Origin: Singulisphaera sp. GP187
Lineage (GTDB): Bacteria > Planctomycetota > Planctomycetia > Gemmatales > Gemmataceae
Length of the DNA stretch: 64,000 bases
Direction: 5' to 3'
Assembly: GCA_945905925.1 (NCBI GenBank)
Contig: CAMDQN010000006.1
Span: 20,192-84,191 of the forward strand
Below the pieces are notes generated by a model. That model was not told where the DNA came from and searched no databases. It saw nothing but the letters and a program-made list of their open reading frames with translations. The translations under genes and the position numbers were made by a program. Shown here piece after piece: positions 25,607 to 35,006 of this stretch (positions within the stretch are counted from its first letter, which is position 1; every line of letters starts with the position of its first letter).

Positions 25607-28089
25607 GGCTTCTCCCCGGTGATCTCGCTGAGCAGTTTGAAGAACCCCTTCTTCCGCCCGCTGCTCGTCTTCCAGTTCACCGGCACGCTCTGGAAGCCCT
25701 CGTCGAACCCCTCGCCCTTCATGCGGAAGTCGAAGTACCCCCACGAGGCATACTCGGTCACCGCCGCGACGAAGTTGTTCTCGGGCTTGTCGAAGTTGAA
25801 GTGGTCGTCCTCGTTGAACAGGATCGGCATCGGGCGGTAACCGTCCACCTTGCGGGTCTGCTGCACCATCTCGGTGATCCGCTTCGGCTCCTTCACGCCG
25901 TTGCCGTGCAGCAGCAGGAAGTCGGACGCCTTCACCACGTTCGGCTTGGGGATCGCCCCGCCCCCGTAACTCGTGCCCGCGAGCAGCGGGTGCTTCTTCT
26001 CCGCGCTCCGCTTCTTCACCCGCTCGATCAGCTCGTGGACGCGCTCCGGCTTCAGGATGTCGTGGTCGTAGGCTTTCACGTTGCACTCGTTGTTCACCTC
26101 GACCAGAACGTTCGTGTACTTCCTGGCGACGAGCCAGTCGACGGCTGCATCAACGCCCGCGATAACGGCCTTCTCGTCCTTCACCCGCTCGTCCTGGCCG
26201 AAGTAGTACAAGCCGAGGACGACCACCATGCCCAGCTCGTCGGCCTTATCGATCACCTTCGCCAGTCGGCGCATGTATTTCTCGTCGAGCGTGCCGTCGG
26301 CGTTGACGGCCGAGTTGTGCCACGGCTGCGCCTTCGAGTACCCCTCCGGGCTGCCCCCCTGCAGGTTCAGCGTGACGGCCAGCAGTCCGTGCTTCCGCCA
26401 GGTCGGCATCATCTCGATGAACTCGGCCGTGTTGCGGTCGGCGTCCCACTTCTTGGTGTCCGGGTACGCCCACCGCGCCGCCGTCTCCGGGTTGCGGTCG
26501 TCGAACGTCGCCTGCACCATCCGGCTGTTCATCAACAGCCCTTCGACCGGCCTGTCGTTCCAGTTGCGGCCCTTGTACGTCGGCTGGCCGTTGATGTAGA
26601 ACCGGTCCTTTTCGATGCCGACGGCGGTCTTGCGCTTCGGGGCCGCATCTGGGAGCAGCGCGGGCTGCGCGCGAGTCCTCTTCAACTCGGCCGACAACAC
26701 CTCCCGCATCGCCTCCAGCTTGGCGGCGTGCTTGGCGTCCGCGGCGCGGTTCTTCATCTCGTCCGGGTCGGTGGCGAGGTCGTACAGCTCCTCCGGCACG
26801 CGGGGTTGAAGGTAGCGGATGTACTTCCAGCCGTCCTGGATCACCGCCGTGTACCACGGCACCTTCTGGTAGATCGCTTGGTTCGGATCGGCGCTGATCT
26901 GCTCGGCGACCGCGTCGCCGTAGTTGTCGCCGGTGTGCTCGTACAGGCACGGGTGGCCCCACCCGGCGGCGGGGTTCTTCAGGAGCGGGGTGAGGTCGCG
27001 ACCGTGGAGTGCGTGTTCGCCTTTGGGCGGGGCGACGCCCGCGGCGGCGAAGAAGGTGGCGACGAGGTCCGGGGCCGTAGCCCGTTCCTTGCACACCTTG
27101 CCCGCCGGGGTGACGCCCGGCCACGACACGATCAGCGGGGACCGGAAGTTCGGCTCGTAGGGCGCGATTTTCATCCGCATCCCGTGTTCGCCCATCGCGA
27201 ACCCCTGATCCGCCGTGTAGACGACGAGGGTGTTCTCCAACTGCCCGCTCTTCTTCAGCGCCTGCACGAGTTCGCCGACGCCCTCGTCGATGGCCGGGAC
27301 GCACTCGTTCATCTGCCGGACCCAGGCGGCGTACTCGATCCCTTTCTTATCCTGACCGACGTCGCCGAACTTTTCCCCACTCGGCCCGGCGTGGATGGCC
27401 CCGTCCGGCTCCTTCCGCCAGGCGAGCGTGTCCTTCAGGTAGTCCGGCTTACCCGGCCACGGGCCGAGGACGTCGGCCGGCGGGGTGACTTTGCCGTCCT
27501 TATACATCCCTTTGTGCCGGGCGGCCGGGATCGACGGCCCATGGATGCTGCCGTGGCACAGCCACAGGAACCACGGCTTGTCCTTGTCGCGCCCGGCGCC
27601 CGTGATGTAGTCCACCGCCCACTTCGTGTAGTTGTCCGCCGGGTAGCCGTCGTGCCACTCCTCCTTGCCGTTCACCTGCAGGAGTTGCTTCGTGTAGTAC
27701 GCCCCGGCGTTCTCCGGGTACTGCGGGCGGTTCCAGACGATCTGGTGGTCCCAGTCGCGGCCGAAGCCGGCGTCGGTGCCGGTGTGCCACTTGCCGATGT
27801 GGGCGGTGTGGTACCCGCTGGCCCGGAAGGCGGCCGGCCAGAACGGGCACCGCTTCGGGTCGTAGGTGCTGGCCGGGTACTTGCCCTCCATCCGCATCGA
27901 CTGGATGCCGTGCGGGAACCGGCCGGTGAGCAGCGACGCCCGCGACGGCATGCACCACGCCCCGAGGTACGCCCCGGTGAACCGCACCCCGGACTTCGCC
28001 AGCGCGTCGATGTGCGGCGTCTTCACCCACCCCCAGGACTCCGGGTAGCAGCCGACCGTTCGCGTCGACTGGTCGTCGGCGTAGATGAC
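25603..28089 (-). CDS. Sulfatase-glycosidase fusion, 5' end lost
   Basis: The open frame gives about 830 residues of bona fide sequence. The first 460 or so are a sulfatase: YADDQ, active-site CMPSR about 45 residues on, GKWHTGTD, and YTADQGFAMGEHG. The following 370 residues form a clan-A-like glycosidase barrel: FYINGQPTYKGRNW, then VEVNNECN (Asn-Glu acid/base pair) and PILFNEDDHF (candidate nucleophile). The sulfatase starts abruptly at VIYADDQ; signal peptide and first strand are missing, and upstream sequence belongs to an acyltransferase in another frame. The only in-frame start is a GTG at 28131 inside that gene. It is therefore probably silent or cytoplasmic, although the rest is intact. 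Confidence 0.82.
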   Translation of the reverse strand, partial: VIYADDQSTRTVGCYPESWGWVKTPHIDALAKSGVRFTGAYLGAWCMPSRASLLTGRFPHGIQSMRMEGKYPASTYDPKRCPFWPAAFRASGYHTAHIGKWHTGTDAGFGRDWDHQIVWNRPQYPENAGAYYTKQLLQVNGKEEWHDGYPADNYTKWAVDYITGAGRDKDKPWFLWLCHGSIHGPSIPAARHKGMYKDGKVTPPADVLGPWPGKPDYLKDTLAWRKEPDGAIHAGPSGEKFGDVGQDKKGIEYAAWVRQMNECVPAIDEGVGELVQALKKSGQLENTLVVYTADQGFAMGEHGMRMKIAPYEPNFRSPLIVSWPGVTPAGKVCKERATAPDLVATFFAAAGVAPPKGEHALHGRDLTPLLKNPAAGWGHPCLYEHTGDNYGDAVAEQISADPNQAIYQKVPWYTAVIQDGWKYIRYLQPRVPEELYDLATDPDEMKNRAADAKHAAKLEAMREVLSAELKRTRAQPALLPDAAPKRKTAVGIEKDRFYINGQPTYKGRNWNDRPVEGLLMNSRMVQATFDDRNPETAARWAYPDTKKWDADRNTAEFIEMMPTWRKHGLLAVTLNLQGGSPEGYSKAQPWHNSAVNADGTLDEKYMRRLAKVIDKADELGMVVVLGLYYFGQDERVKDEKAVIAGVDAAVDWLVARKYTNVLVEVNNECNVKAYDHDILKPERVHELIERVKKRSAEKKHPLLAGTSYGGGAIPKPNVVKASDFLLLHGNGVKEPKRITEMVQQTRKVDGYRPMPILFNEDDHFNFDKPENNFVAAVTEYASWGYFDFRMKGEGFDEGFQSVPVNWKTSSGRKKGFFKLLSEITGEKP

Positions 28090-28807
28090 CGGTCTTCCCC
28101 GCGAGCAATTCCGTGAACGCGCCTGGGTCACGCTTCATCGCCTCCGCGTTCAGCGCATCGAGGTTTCGCGTGAGCGCGGCTTCAATCAGCGAGGTCCACT
28201 GCCGGCCGTTCAAGCCGGGGTGCTCATCGATTCGCAACGGTTTGCCGATGCGAACGAGTGATTCCGGCGTGCGCTCGGTCCAGAACGTGTATTCGAGCGC
28301 GACCGGCAACACAGTGCCCGCGCTCAATCGCGCTGCGAGGTGGCCCACCCCGGAGAGCAGCGCGAGCGGGCGCTCGCGCACGTCGGTGAACCGCCCTTGC
28401 GCGGTCACCCAGAACACGCGCCGCGGGTGCGAGAGGATCGCGGTTCCGGTGCGGAGGAAGTCGGCCGCGCCGCGGAACGATTTCGTATCGACGCCGACGA
28501 ACCCGAGGCGCTTGAAGAACGCGTACCGCTCGGCCGCGACCGCGTCGATGGCGGCGAACTGATCGCGCTCCGCGATCGCGCGGCTCAACACGATCCCGAT
28601 CAGCGGGTCCCACCACGACGGATGATTCAGCACGACGAGCAGCGGCTCGTCGCTCGCCGGGAACGCGCCGCCGGACTTCGACAGCCGCACCGCGTGAAAG
28701 TGCTTGCGAACGTAGCGGCACGCGTACTTGCGGAACCCGCGGATCAGCCACGGCCAGCGTTTGGACAACATGCTCCCATCCGGGTCGCGGCTCCGCATGG
28801 CGCTCAT
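28090..28807 (-). pseudogene. Lysophospholipid-acyltransferase-like gene, C-terminus lost at chimeric junction
   Basis: About 239 residues of a PlsC-type acyltransferase. The motif NHPSWWD (the family's NHxxxxD) lies near residue 60, with FFKRLGFVGVD and the downstream block FRGAADFLRTG. The start ATG at 28807 overlaps the stop of the desaturase gene (ATGA), so it was the next gene of the carotenoid-type cluster. At LLAGKTG the sequence switches into the sulfatase-glycosidase gene in a different frame; the acyltransferase frame then runs on through nonsense to a stop at 27500. In planctomycete and staphylococcal C30 carotenoid clusters such acyltransferases esterify the sugar end; that role is inferred. 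Confidence 0.8.
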
Positions 28808-30360
28808 ACCAGTGCCGGTTTCAGCTTCGGCGCGACGGCGTCCTGATCGAGCGCGTCGGCCGCGATCCACCCGGACATCAGCACCATCGGCATTCCGGGT
28901 CCGGGGTGCGCCGCGCCGCCGGCGAGGTAAAGTCCTTTCACGTCGGGCGAGCGGTTCGCGGGCTTGAACGCGCCGTTCCATTTCCCGTGACTCGCCAGCC
29001 CGTAAATCGCGCCGTTCAGCACGCGGTAACGGTCGTGGATGTCCTGCGGCGTGAGCGCGGATTCGTAGATGATGCGGTCTTCGATGTCCGGCATCTGACC
29101 GGTCGTCTTCAGCTTGTTGAGGATGACGTTGCGGTACTCCGGCAGCAACCTCTTCCAGTCGTGATGCGGGCGCAGGTACGGCGTGTGAACCAGGACGTAC
29201 AACGCATCGCCACCGGGGGGCGCGGTTTCGGGTTCGGTGCGCGCCGTGCTTGCGACGTAGCACGTCGGGTCCGGGGCCGGTTCGCCCTTCTTGTAGATGG
29301 AATCGAACTCCGCGTGCGGGTCGGCCGAGAACACGAAGTCGTGATGCAACAGGTGGTCGTAAGCCTTGTTCAGCCCGAGGTAGAGCACGACGCCGGAACA
29401 GGCCGGCTCGTACCCGCGGCGCTTCTCGAACCGCTTCGCGGCCCGCGGCGCGTTCTCGTGAAGCAGTTCGCGGTGGGTGCGGGCGCTGTCCGCGTTCGAC
29501 ACGACCGCCGCGAGGTCGATCACCTCGCCGCTCTCGGTTTCGACGCCGCGCACGCGCGTGCCGTTGTCGTCGGTCAGGACGCGCTTGATCCCGGTGTTCG
29601 TGCGGAACTCCACGCCGAGTTCCTCACCGAGTTCGGTCAGCGCTTCGGGCACCGCGCGCGTGCCGCCCTTCGGATACCAGATGCCCTCGGTGGTCTGCAT
29701 GTGGGCGATGCCGCACAGCACCGCGGGCGACGACTCCGGGCACGACCCGACGTACTGCGTGAAGTGGTCGAGCATCTGCGCGACGCGCGCGTCCGGCACG
29801 AACTTTCGCACGGTGCCCGCGACCGACCGGCCCATCCGCATCGCGAGTACGTCACCCAGGAGTTGCGCGGAGAACCCGGCGCGCCAGTCCATCATGTCGC
29901 GCACGCCGCCGATGGACTTCCAGAAGTAGTGGCGGTCGGAGATCTGGTGCAACCGGTCGGAGAGCGCGTGAAAGCGCCGGTAGCCGTCCGCGGACCCGGG
30001 CGCGTAGGCATCCAGCTTCGCGGCCATCGCGGTCACGTCTTCGATCAGGTCGAGCGACGTGCCGTCGCTGAAGAAGCACCGCCACTGCGGGTCGAGCCGG
30101 ACGAGGTCGAGGTAGTCTTCTATCCGCCGGTCGGCTTCGCTGAACACGCGCCGCAGAACGGACGGCATGGTGAGGATCGTCGGCCCCATGTCGAACCGGA
30201 ACCCGGCTTCGTTCAGCACGGCCGCCTTGCCGCCGAGCCACGCGCTCTTCTCGAACAGCGTCACCGCGTACCCGCGCGCGGCCAGCACGCACGCCGCGGC
30301 CAGCCCGCCGAGGCCGCCGCCGATCACGCCGACGCGATTCCGTTCCGCCGTGTTGCTCAC
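28804..30360 (-). CDS. Phytoene-desaturase-family (CrtI/CrtN-type) oxidoreductase
   Basis: A protein of 518 residues from the GTG at 30360, with GGAG 9 bases upstream. The N-terminal FAD-binding motif is VGVIGGGLGGLAAACVLA, followed by GGKAAVLNEAGFRFDMGPT. The C-terminal bacterial-type phytoene dehydrogenase signature appears as GLYLAGGAAHPGPGMPMVLMSG. It should desaturate or oxidise a carotenoid precursor at the membrane using FAD. Two such genes in a row with an acyltransferase recall C30 carotenoid clusters, in which one enzyme desaturates and the other oxidises the chain end. Which is which cannot be decided here. Confidence 0.88.
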   Translation of the reverse strand: MSNTAERNRVGVIGGGLGGLAAACVLAARGYAVTLFEKSAWLGGKAAVLNEAGFRFDMGPTILTMPSVLRRVFSEADRRIEDYLDLVRLDPQWRCFFSDGTSLDLIEDVTAMAAKLDAYAPGSADGYRRFHALSDRLHQISDRHYFWKSIGGVRDMMDWRAGFSAQLLGDVLAMRMGRSVAGTVRKFVPDARVAQMLDHFTQYVGSCPESSPAVLCGIAHMQTTEGIWYPKGGTRAVPEALTELGEELGVEFRTNTGIKRVLTDDNGTRVRGVETESGEVIDLAAVVSNADSARTHRELLHENAPRAAKRFEKRRGYEPACSGVVLYLGLNKAYDHLLHHDFVFSADPHAEFDSIYKKGEPAPDPTCYVASTARTEPETAPPGGDALYVLVHTPYLRPHHDWKRLLPEYRNVILNKLKTTGQMPDIEDRIIYESALTPQDIHDRYRVLNGAIYGLASHGKWNGAFKPANRSPDVKGLYLAGGAAHPGPGMPMVLMSGWIAADALDQDAVAPKLKPALV

Positions 30361-30387
30361 TGAGGTCGTCTCCGTTCGCTTGCTCTC

Positions 30388-30505
30388 GTAGGGTGGGACA
30401 AGGCTTTGCGCCGTCCCACGGTTCACGCTGCCGACCGCGAACAACATCACCGCTTGAGCGCCGCGCCGAAAATGTGGGACGGCGCAAAGCCTTGTCCCAC
30501 CCTAC
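30388..30505. repeat. 118-bp element with perfect 32-bp inverted repeats
   Basis: The arms at 30388-30419 and 30474-30505 are exact complements, 32 bp each, beginning GTAGGGTGGGACAAGG on the left. The 54 bases between them are not obviously structured. The element fills the gap between the two desaturase genes, and the right arm supplies the TAG stop of the upstream gene. Repeats with the theme GGGTGGGACAAG/CTTGTCCCACCC are widespread in bacterial genomes; a MITE or REP-like origin is likely. No clear target duplication is visible. Confidence 0.75.
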
Positions 30506-32100
30506 ACTGCGGCCGGCACCGCCGCGCCCGGTGTGCCGAGCCATTCGGCGTCGCGGCCGAAGTCGTCGAGCAACAAGCGGCTCGTGATGCGCGCGGATTC
30601 GTAGATCACCGGGAGGCCGCTGCCGGGGTGTGTGCCGCCGCCGACCAGGTACACACTCTCCAATTCGTTGAACCGGTTCCGCGGACGCAGGTGGAGCATC
30701 TGCCCCCAGGTGTGCGCGAGGCTGAACGTCGCGCCGCGGTAGACGTTGTACGCGCCTTCCCAGTCGGCCGGCGTGACGATCTTCTCGAAGCGGATGCGCT
30801 TCTCGACACCGGGCAACCCGACCTTCTCCAACTGCGTCAGCAACTTCGCGCGGAACGCGGGCGCTTCCTTCGACCAATCGACGTTGGCGTGCTGGTGCGT
30901 GACCGGGGCGAGGACGTACAGCGTGCTCATGCCCGGTGGTGCGAGCGTCCGGTCGGTGGGCGTCGCGTTCTGCACGTAGAACGACGGGTCTTCCGAAAGG
31001 ACGTGGCGCTGTTCGATGTCCGCGAGGTTCTTCACATAGTCGGCGGCCGTGTGAATAGTGTGGTGCGGCACGTCGTCGTAACGGCCCTCGATGCCGAGGT
31101 ACATCATGAACGTCGAACACGAGAACTTCTTTTTCTCGATCTTCGCATCGGTCCACTTCCGGCGCAAGTGATTGGGGACGAGTTTCGTCATCGCGTGGGC
31201 GAAGTCCGCGTTGATGACGAGCGCGTCGGCCCGGTGTTCGCCGCTCTGCGTTCGCACGCCAACGGCCTTGCGCCCGTCGAAGAGAACCTCCTTTACGTCT
31301 TCGCCGAGCGTGATGCGCACGCCGCTTTCGCGCGCGACGCGGGCCATGCCATCGGACACCGCGGAACACCCGCCGATCGGGTGCCACACGCCGTACTCGT
31401 ATTCGAGGAACGACAGGATCGAGAACAGGCTCGGGCAGTTGAACGGCGACATCCCGAGGTACTTCGACTGGAACGAGAACGCGAGCCGGATGCGCTCGTC
31501 GCTGAAGTACCGCCCCAACTCCGTGTCGAGCGACGACCACGGCCGGAGCGTCGGGAACAGCTTCACCAACTGCCACCGGATCAAGTCGCGCCAGCCGGAG
31601 AACGGGCGCTCCAGACACGGCCGAAACTTCTCCAACTTGACGCGGTTCTCGGCGAGGAACCGGGCAACGTTCTTCGCGTCGTGCGGGCTGATCTTCGCGA
31701 CTTCCGCTTCGAGTTTCGCGACGTTCGGCGTGCAGTTGAGTTCGCCGCCGCTGCCGAACGCGATACGGTACTGCGGGTCGAGCCGGACCATCGGGATTTC
31801 GGCACGCAGGTCGCGCCCGATCAACTTGAAGATGCGTTCGAGAACGAGCGGGTACAGGAAGAACGTCGGGCCGAGATCGAAGCGGAAGCCTTGCTCCTGG
31901 ATCGCGGAGCAGCGCCCGCCGACGTGCGGCAGGCGCTCGACGACGTGAACGTCGAGGCCCGCTTTCGCGAGCAGCAGCGACGCGGCCAACCCGCCCGGCC
32001 CCGCGCCGACGATCAGCACGGAGTTCGGGCGGCGTGATTTGGCGTGCGCGTGCGTGGGGGGCGTCGCGGTTGCGGCCGGCGAAGTCATGCACGAGTCCAT
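30502..32100 (-). CDS. Phytoene-desaturase-family (CrtI-type) oxidoreductase
   Basis: A protein of 532 residues. FAD motif SVLIVGAGPGGLAASLLLAKAG near residue 27, then GGRCSAIQEQGFRFDLGPT; C-terminal SVYLVGGGTHPGSGLPVIYESA. It is the first gene of the carotenoid-type cluster, followed by the second desaturase and the acyltransferase remnant. The ATG at 32100 lies only two bases from the end of an IS5-family element, so its native leader is displaced; an ATG four codons downstream is the alternative start. The last codon and stop fall in the 32-bp repeat arm. Expression now depends on the IS or on an internal start. Confidence 0.85.
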   Translation of the reverse strand: MDSCMTSPAATATPPTHAHAKSRRPNSVLIVGAGPGGLAASLLLAKAGLDVHVVERLPHVGGRCSAIQEQGFRFDLGPTFFLYPLVLERIFKLIGRDLRAEIPMVRLDPQYRIAFGSGGELNCTPNVAKLEAEVAKISPHDAKNVARFLAENRVKLEKFRPCLERPFSGWRDLIRWQLVKLFPTLRPWSSLDTELGRYFSDERIRLAFSFQSKYLGMSPFNCPSLFSILSFLEYEYGVWHPIGGCSAVSDGMARVARESGVRITLGEDVKEVLFDGRKAVGVRTQSGEHRADALVINADFAHAMTKLVPNHLRRKWTDAKIEKKKFSCSTFMMYLGIEGRYDDVPHHTIHTAADYVKNLADIEQRHVLSEDPSFYVQNATPTDRTLAPPGMSTLYVLAPVTHQHANVDWSKEAPAFRAKLLTQLEKVGLPGVEKRIRFEKIVTPADWEGAYNVYRGATFSLAHTWGQMLHLRPRNRFNELESVYLVGGGTHPGSGLPVIYESARITSRLLLDDFGRDAEWLGTPGAAVPAAV

Positions 32101-32102
32101 TA

Positions 32103-33070
32103 GAGTCGCTGCGTAATAGTTGTTGGTCGGTGCGAGGCTGTTCGCGGCCTTCGTTCGTCCGCCTCATGCGTACATGCGGTTGTGGAGTCCGGCGACGTTC
32201 TTGATGATGAGGGTGTGCCGGCGGCGCGGGTTCCGATACCGCTCGGCGGCGATGCGCCACACCTTCATCTTCCCGATCCCGTGCTCCACCACGATCCGGC
32301 GACGCGACACGCGCCGGTTCCCCGCCTTCTGTCGGGCCGTCAACGTGCCCTTCGGCGGTCGGCGCTTCGGGGTACACAGCCCGGTCCCGACGTAGGCCGT
32401 GTCCCCGGTCCTCGGCACCCCGCGCGGGCACACCACGCGGGTCCGGTCGTACACCTTCTTGTCATGCGTCGTGCCGGGGAACGCGCGGGACACGGCGGCG
32501 ATCCGCACCCGACGCTTCTGGCCCGCGCGACCGGGCTGCTTGCGCTTGCGCACGACCACGATCTGGTGCTTGAGCGTGTGGCGCTTCTTCTTCCCCGAGT
32601 AGAACCGCTTCTGCCGCCGGGAGGGCCGGGGAATGGCCCGCTCGGTGGCGTCGAAGAAAAGCTCGCGGATCTCGTCGGGCTCCAGTTCCACCCGCCGCTC
32701 GGGGATCCGGAAGATGCCCGCCAGCAGGGGTTGGAGCGGGTTGATGTTGCGGCACACGGAGCTCTGGTCGATGCCGAACAGGAACCCGAGAAAGGCGTGG
32801 GTGGTGTACGTCCGATAGTACATCAGGAGCATCAGCAGGCGGTCGGCCAAGGGGAGCGTGAACGTGCGCCCCGCTTGCGCTGGCGCGGTCGCCGGGTCTT
32901 CCGCTTGACGTCGGCTTGCTGGTACCGGGGTTCGAGTTCGGCCAACAGTTGATCGAACGCCGCGGGTGTGATCCCGGTCAGTTGCCGGAACGTGTCCGGC
33001 ATCCGCTTCAAACGGCTCGTGTGGCTCATACACACAACCTATGCCTACCGGCCCTATTGTGCAGCGACTC
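32103..33070 (-). mobile_element. IS5-family insertion sequence (968 bp)
   Basis: Terminal inverted repeats GAGTCGCTGCGTAATAG (32103-32119) and CTATTGTGCAGCGACTC (33054-33070) match at 15 of 17 positions. TA flanks both sides (32101-32102 and 33071-33072), a 2-bp target duplication as reported for the IS427-like group. It carries one transposase in two overlapping frames. It sits directly against the start codon of the desaturase gene. Confidence 0.85.
32164..33029 (-). CDS. IS5-family transposase encoded in two frames
   Basis: The N-terminal part (start 33029, MSHTSRLKRMPDTFRQLTG) reads to about 32875; the catalytic part continues in the -1 frame as GRTFTLPLADRLLMLL. The DDE residues are visible: ELFFDATE, GDTAYVGTG, and RRIVVEHGIGKMKVW, as in the DDE_Tnp_4 domain. 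The frames overlap around CGCAAGCGGGGCG, where a -1 slip or a missing G would join them. Many IS5 relatives use programmed frameshifting, so the break need not be damage; a canonical A-rich slippery heptamer is not evident. Confidence 0.82.
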
Positions 33071-33154
33071 TATTAATCGGGATCGGTCGTCGTGAACACC
33101 AACAGCACCATAATAACCGCGCCCGACCGGCACACAAGGGATGTGCAACGACAA

Positions 33155-33189
33155 TCGCGCCGGCCCCTCTTGATGAGCAACCGGCGCGA
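33155..33189 (-). terminator. Hairpin after the lipoprotein gene
   Basis: TCGCGCCGG (33155-33163) pairs perfectly with CCGGCGCGA (33181-33189) around a 17-base loop, 22 bases downstream of the minus-strand lipoprotein stop. Likely terminator of the DUF1559/lipoprotein operon. Confidence 0.5.
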
Positions 33190-33211
33190 GGTGCGAGGGG
33201 TGAGGTTCGTG

Positions 33212-33655
33212 CTACTTGGCAACGATGTCGAAGTTCGCTTGGTCCGTTCCGGTCTTGGGCACGTCGAACTCGACCTTACTGTTCGCATTCCATTCGGCCG
33301 GGATCGGGTCCACCCGCCCGGCCGGCGCGTCGTCGGGCGAGCTGCCGTCCGGTAACCGGCCGACCACGTCGTTTCCGCGGGTCATGATGCGGACCACGTG
33401 CTTGCCGACGAGCGCGCCGTCCTTGTCGTCGCACTTGAGCACGAACCGGCCGTTCTCGTCGGTGTACGCGCTGGACCCACGCCCGGGGTTAGGGTTGTCC
33501 GCGGTGCCCACCGGCTGGAAGCTGACCACGCCCTTGGCGTAAGGCTTCCCGTCCACGGTGACGACGCCGGACACCGGCACGAACTGCGGCCCGCCGGAGC
33601 AACCGACGGCGACCGCGAGCAGCGCGCCCGCGGCCAGGAATCTCAATCGGAACAT
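33212..33655 (-). CDS. Small secreted lipoprotein, carboxypeptidase-regulatory-like
   Basis: A protein of 147 residues with a lipoprotein signal (lipobox AVGC, Cys19), then a short beta-sandwich: VPVSGVVTVDGKPYAKGVVSF, GRFVLKCDDKDGALVGKHVV. This is the transthyretin/carboxypeptidase-regulatory-like type often found directly downstream of DUF1559 genes in planctomycetes. It begins 21 bases after the DUF1559 stop, so the two form an operon. The role is unknown; a cell-surface structural or binding function is likely. Confidence 0.85.
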   Translation of the reverse strand: MFRLRFLAAGALLAVAVGCSGGPQFVPVSGVVTVDGKPYAKGVVSFQPVGTADNPNPGRGSSAYTDENGRFVLKCDDKDGALVGKHVVRIMTRGNDVVGRLPDGSSPDDAPAGRVDPIPAEWNANSKVEFDVPKTGTDQANFDIVAK

Positions 33656-33676
33656 GGCGAATCTCCGGGAGCGGGG

Positions 33677-34687
<1,011 letters not shown>

Positions 34688-35006
34688 GAGGAGCCTCTGA
34701 ACCCTCTGCGAATGATGTGAAAACGGATAACTGGTGACCCGCGTCCGAACGGAACACAGTCACCGCGGGCGATCTGGGTTGAGCGAATAGGCGTCAGTAA
34801 ACTCAGCAAACTGACGTGAGCGAGTCGATGTTGGGGTGTGCGAATACACCCCCTCTTCACCTATTACTCACAAATATCCACGGGCACCATTGGGTGCTAC
34901 ACCAAATGCGCGATTTTAATGACTCGCGCCAGGAGAAAACACTTTGACCGCACCGACCGTCACGCTCTCGCTGCCCGCTGGCGGGCACCTCGCCGGAACC
35001 TACCAA
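34688..35006. other. Intergenic region upstream of the DUF1559 gene, cut by IS1380
   Basis: Mostly non-coding leader. On the plus strand a ribosome-binding-like GGAGAA near 34930 precedes a TTG and about 20 open codons (TAPTVTLSLPAGGHLAGTYQ) that run into the IS1380 end, so this may be the first part of a truncated plus-strand gene. Support is weak. Confidence 0.3.

Noticed and set aside
27500..28090. Continuation of the acyltransferase frame through the sulfatase
   Set aside because: The sequence beyond 28090 encodes conserved sulfatase in another frame; the continued frame is nonsense after the chimeric joint.
34925..35006. Start of a plus-strand gene cut by IS1380
   Set aside because: Only about 20 codons from a TTG start; not enough to call a gene, mentioned in the region note.
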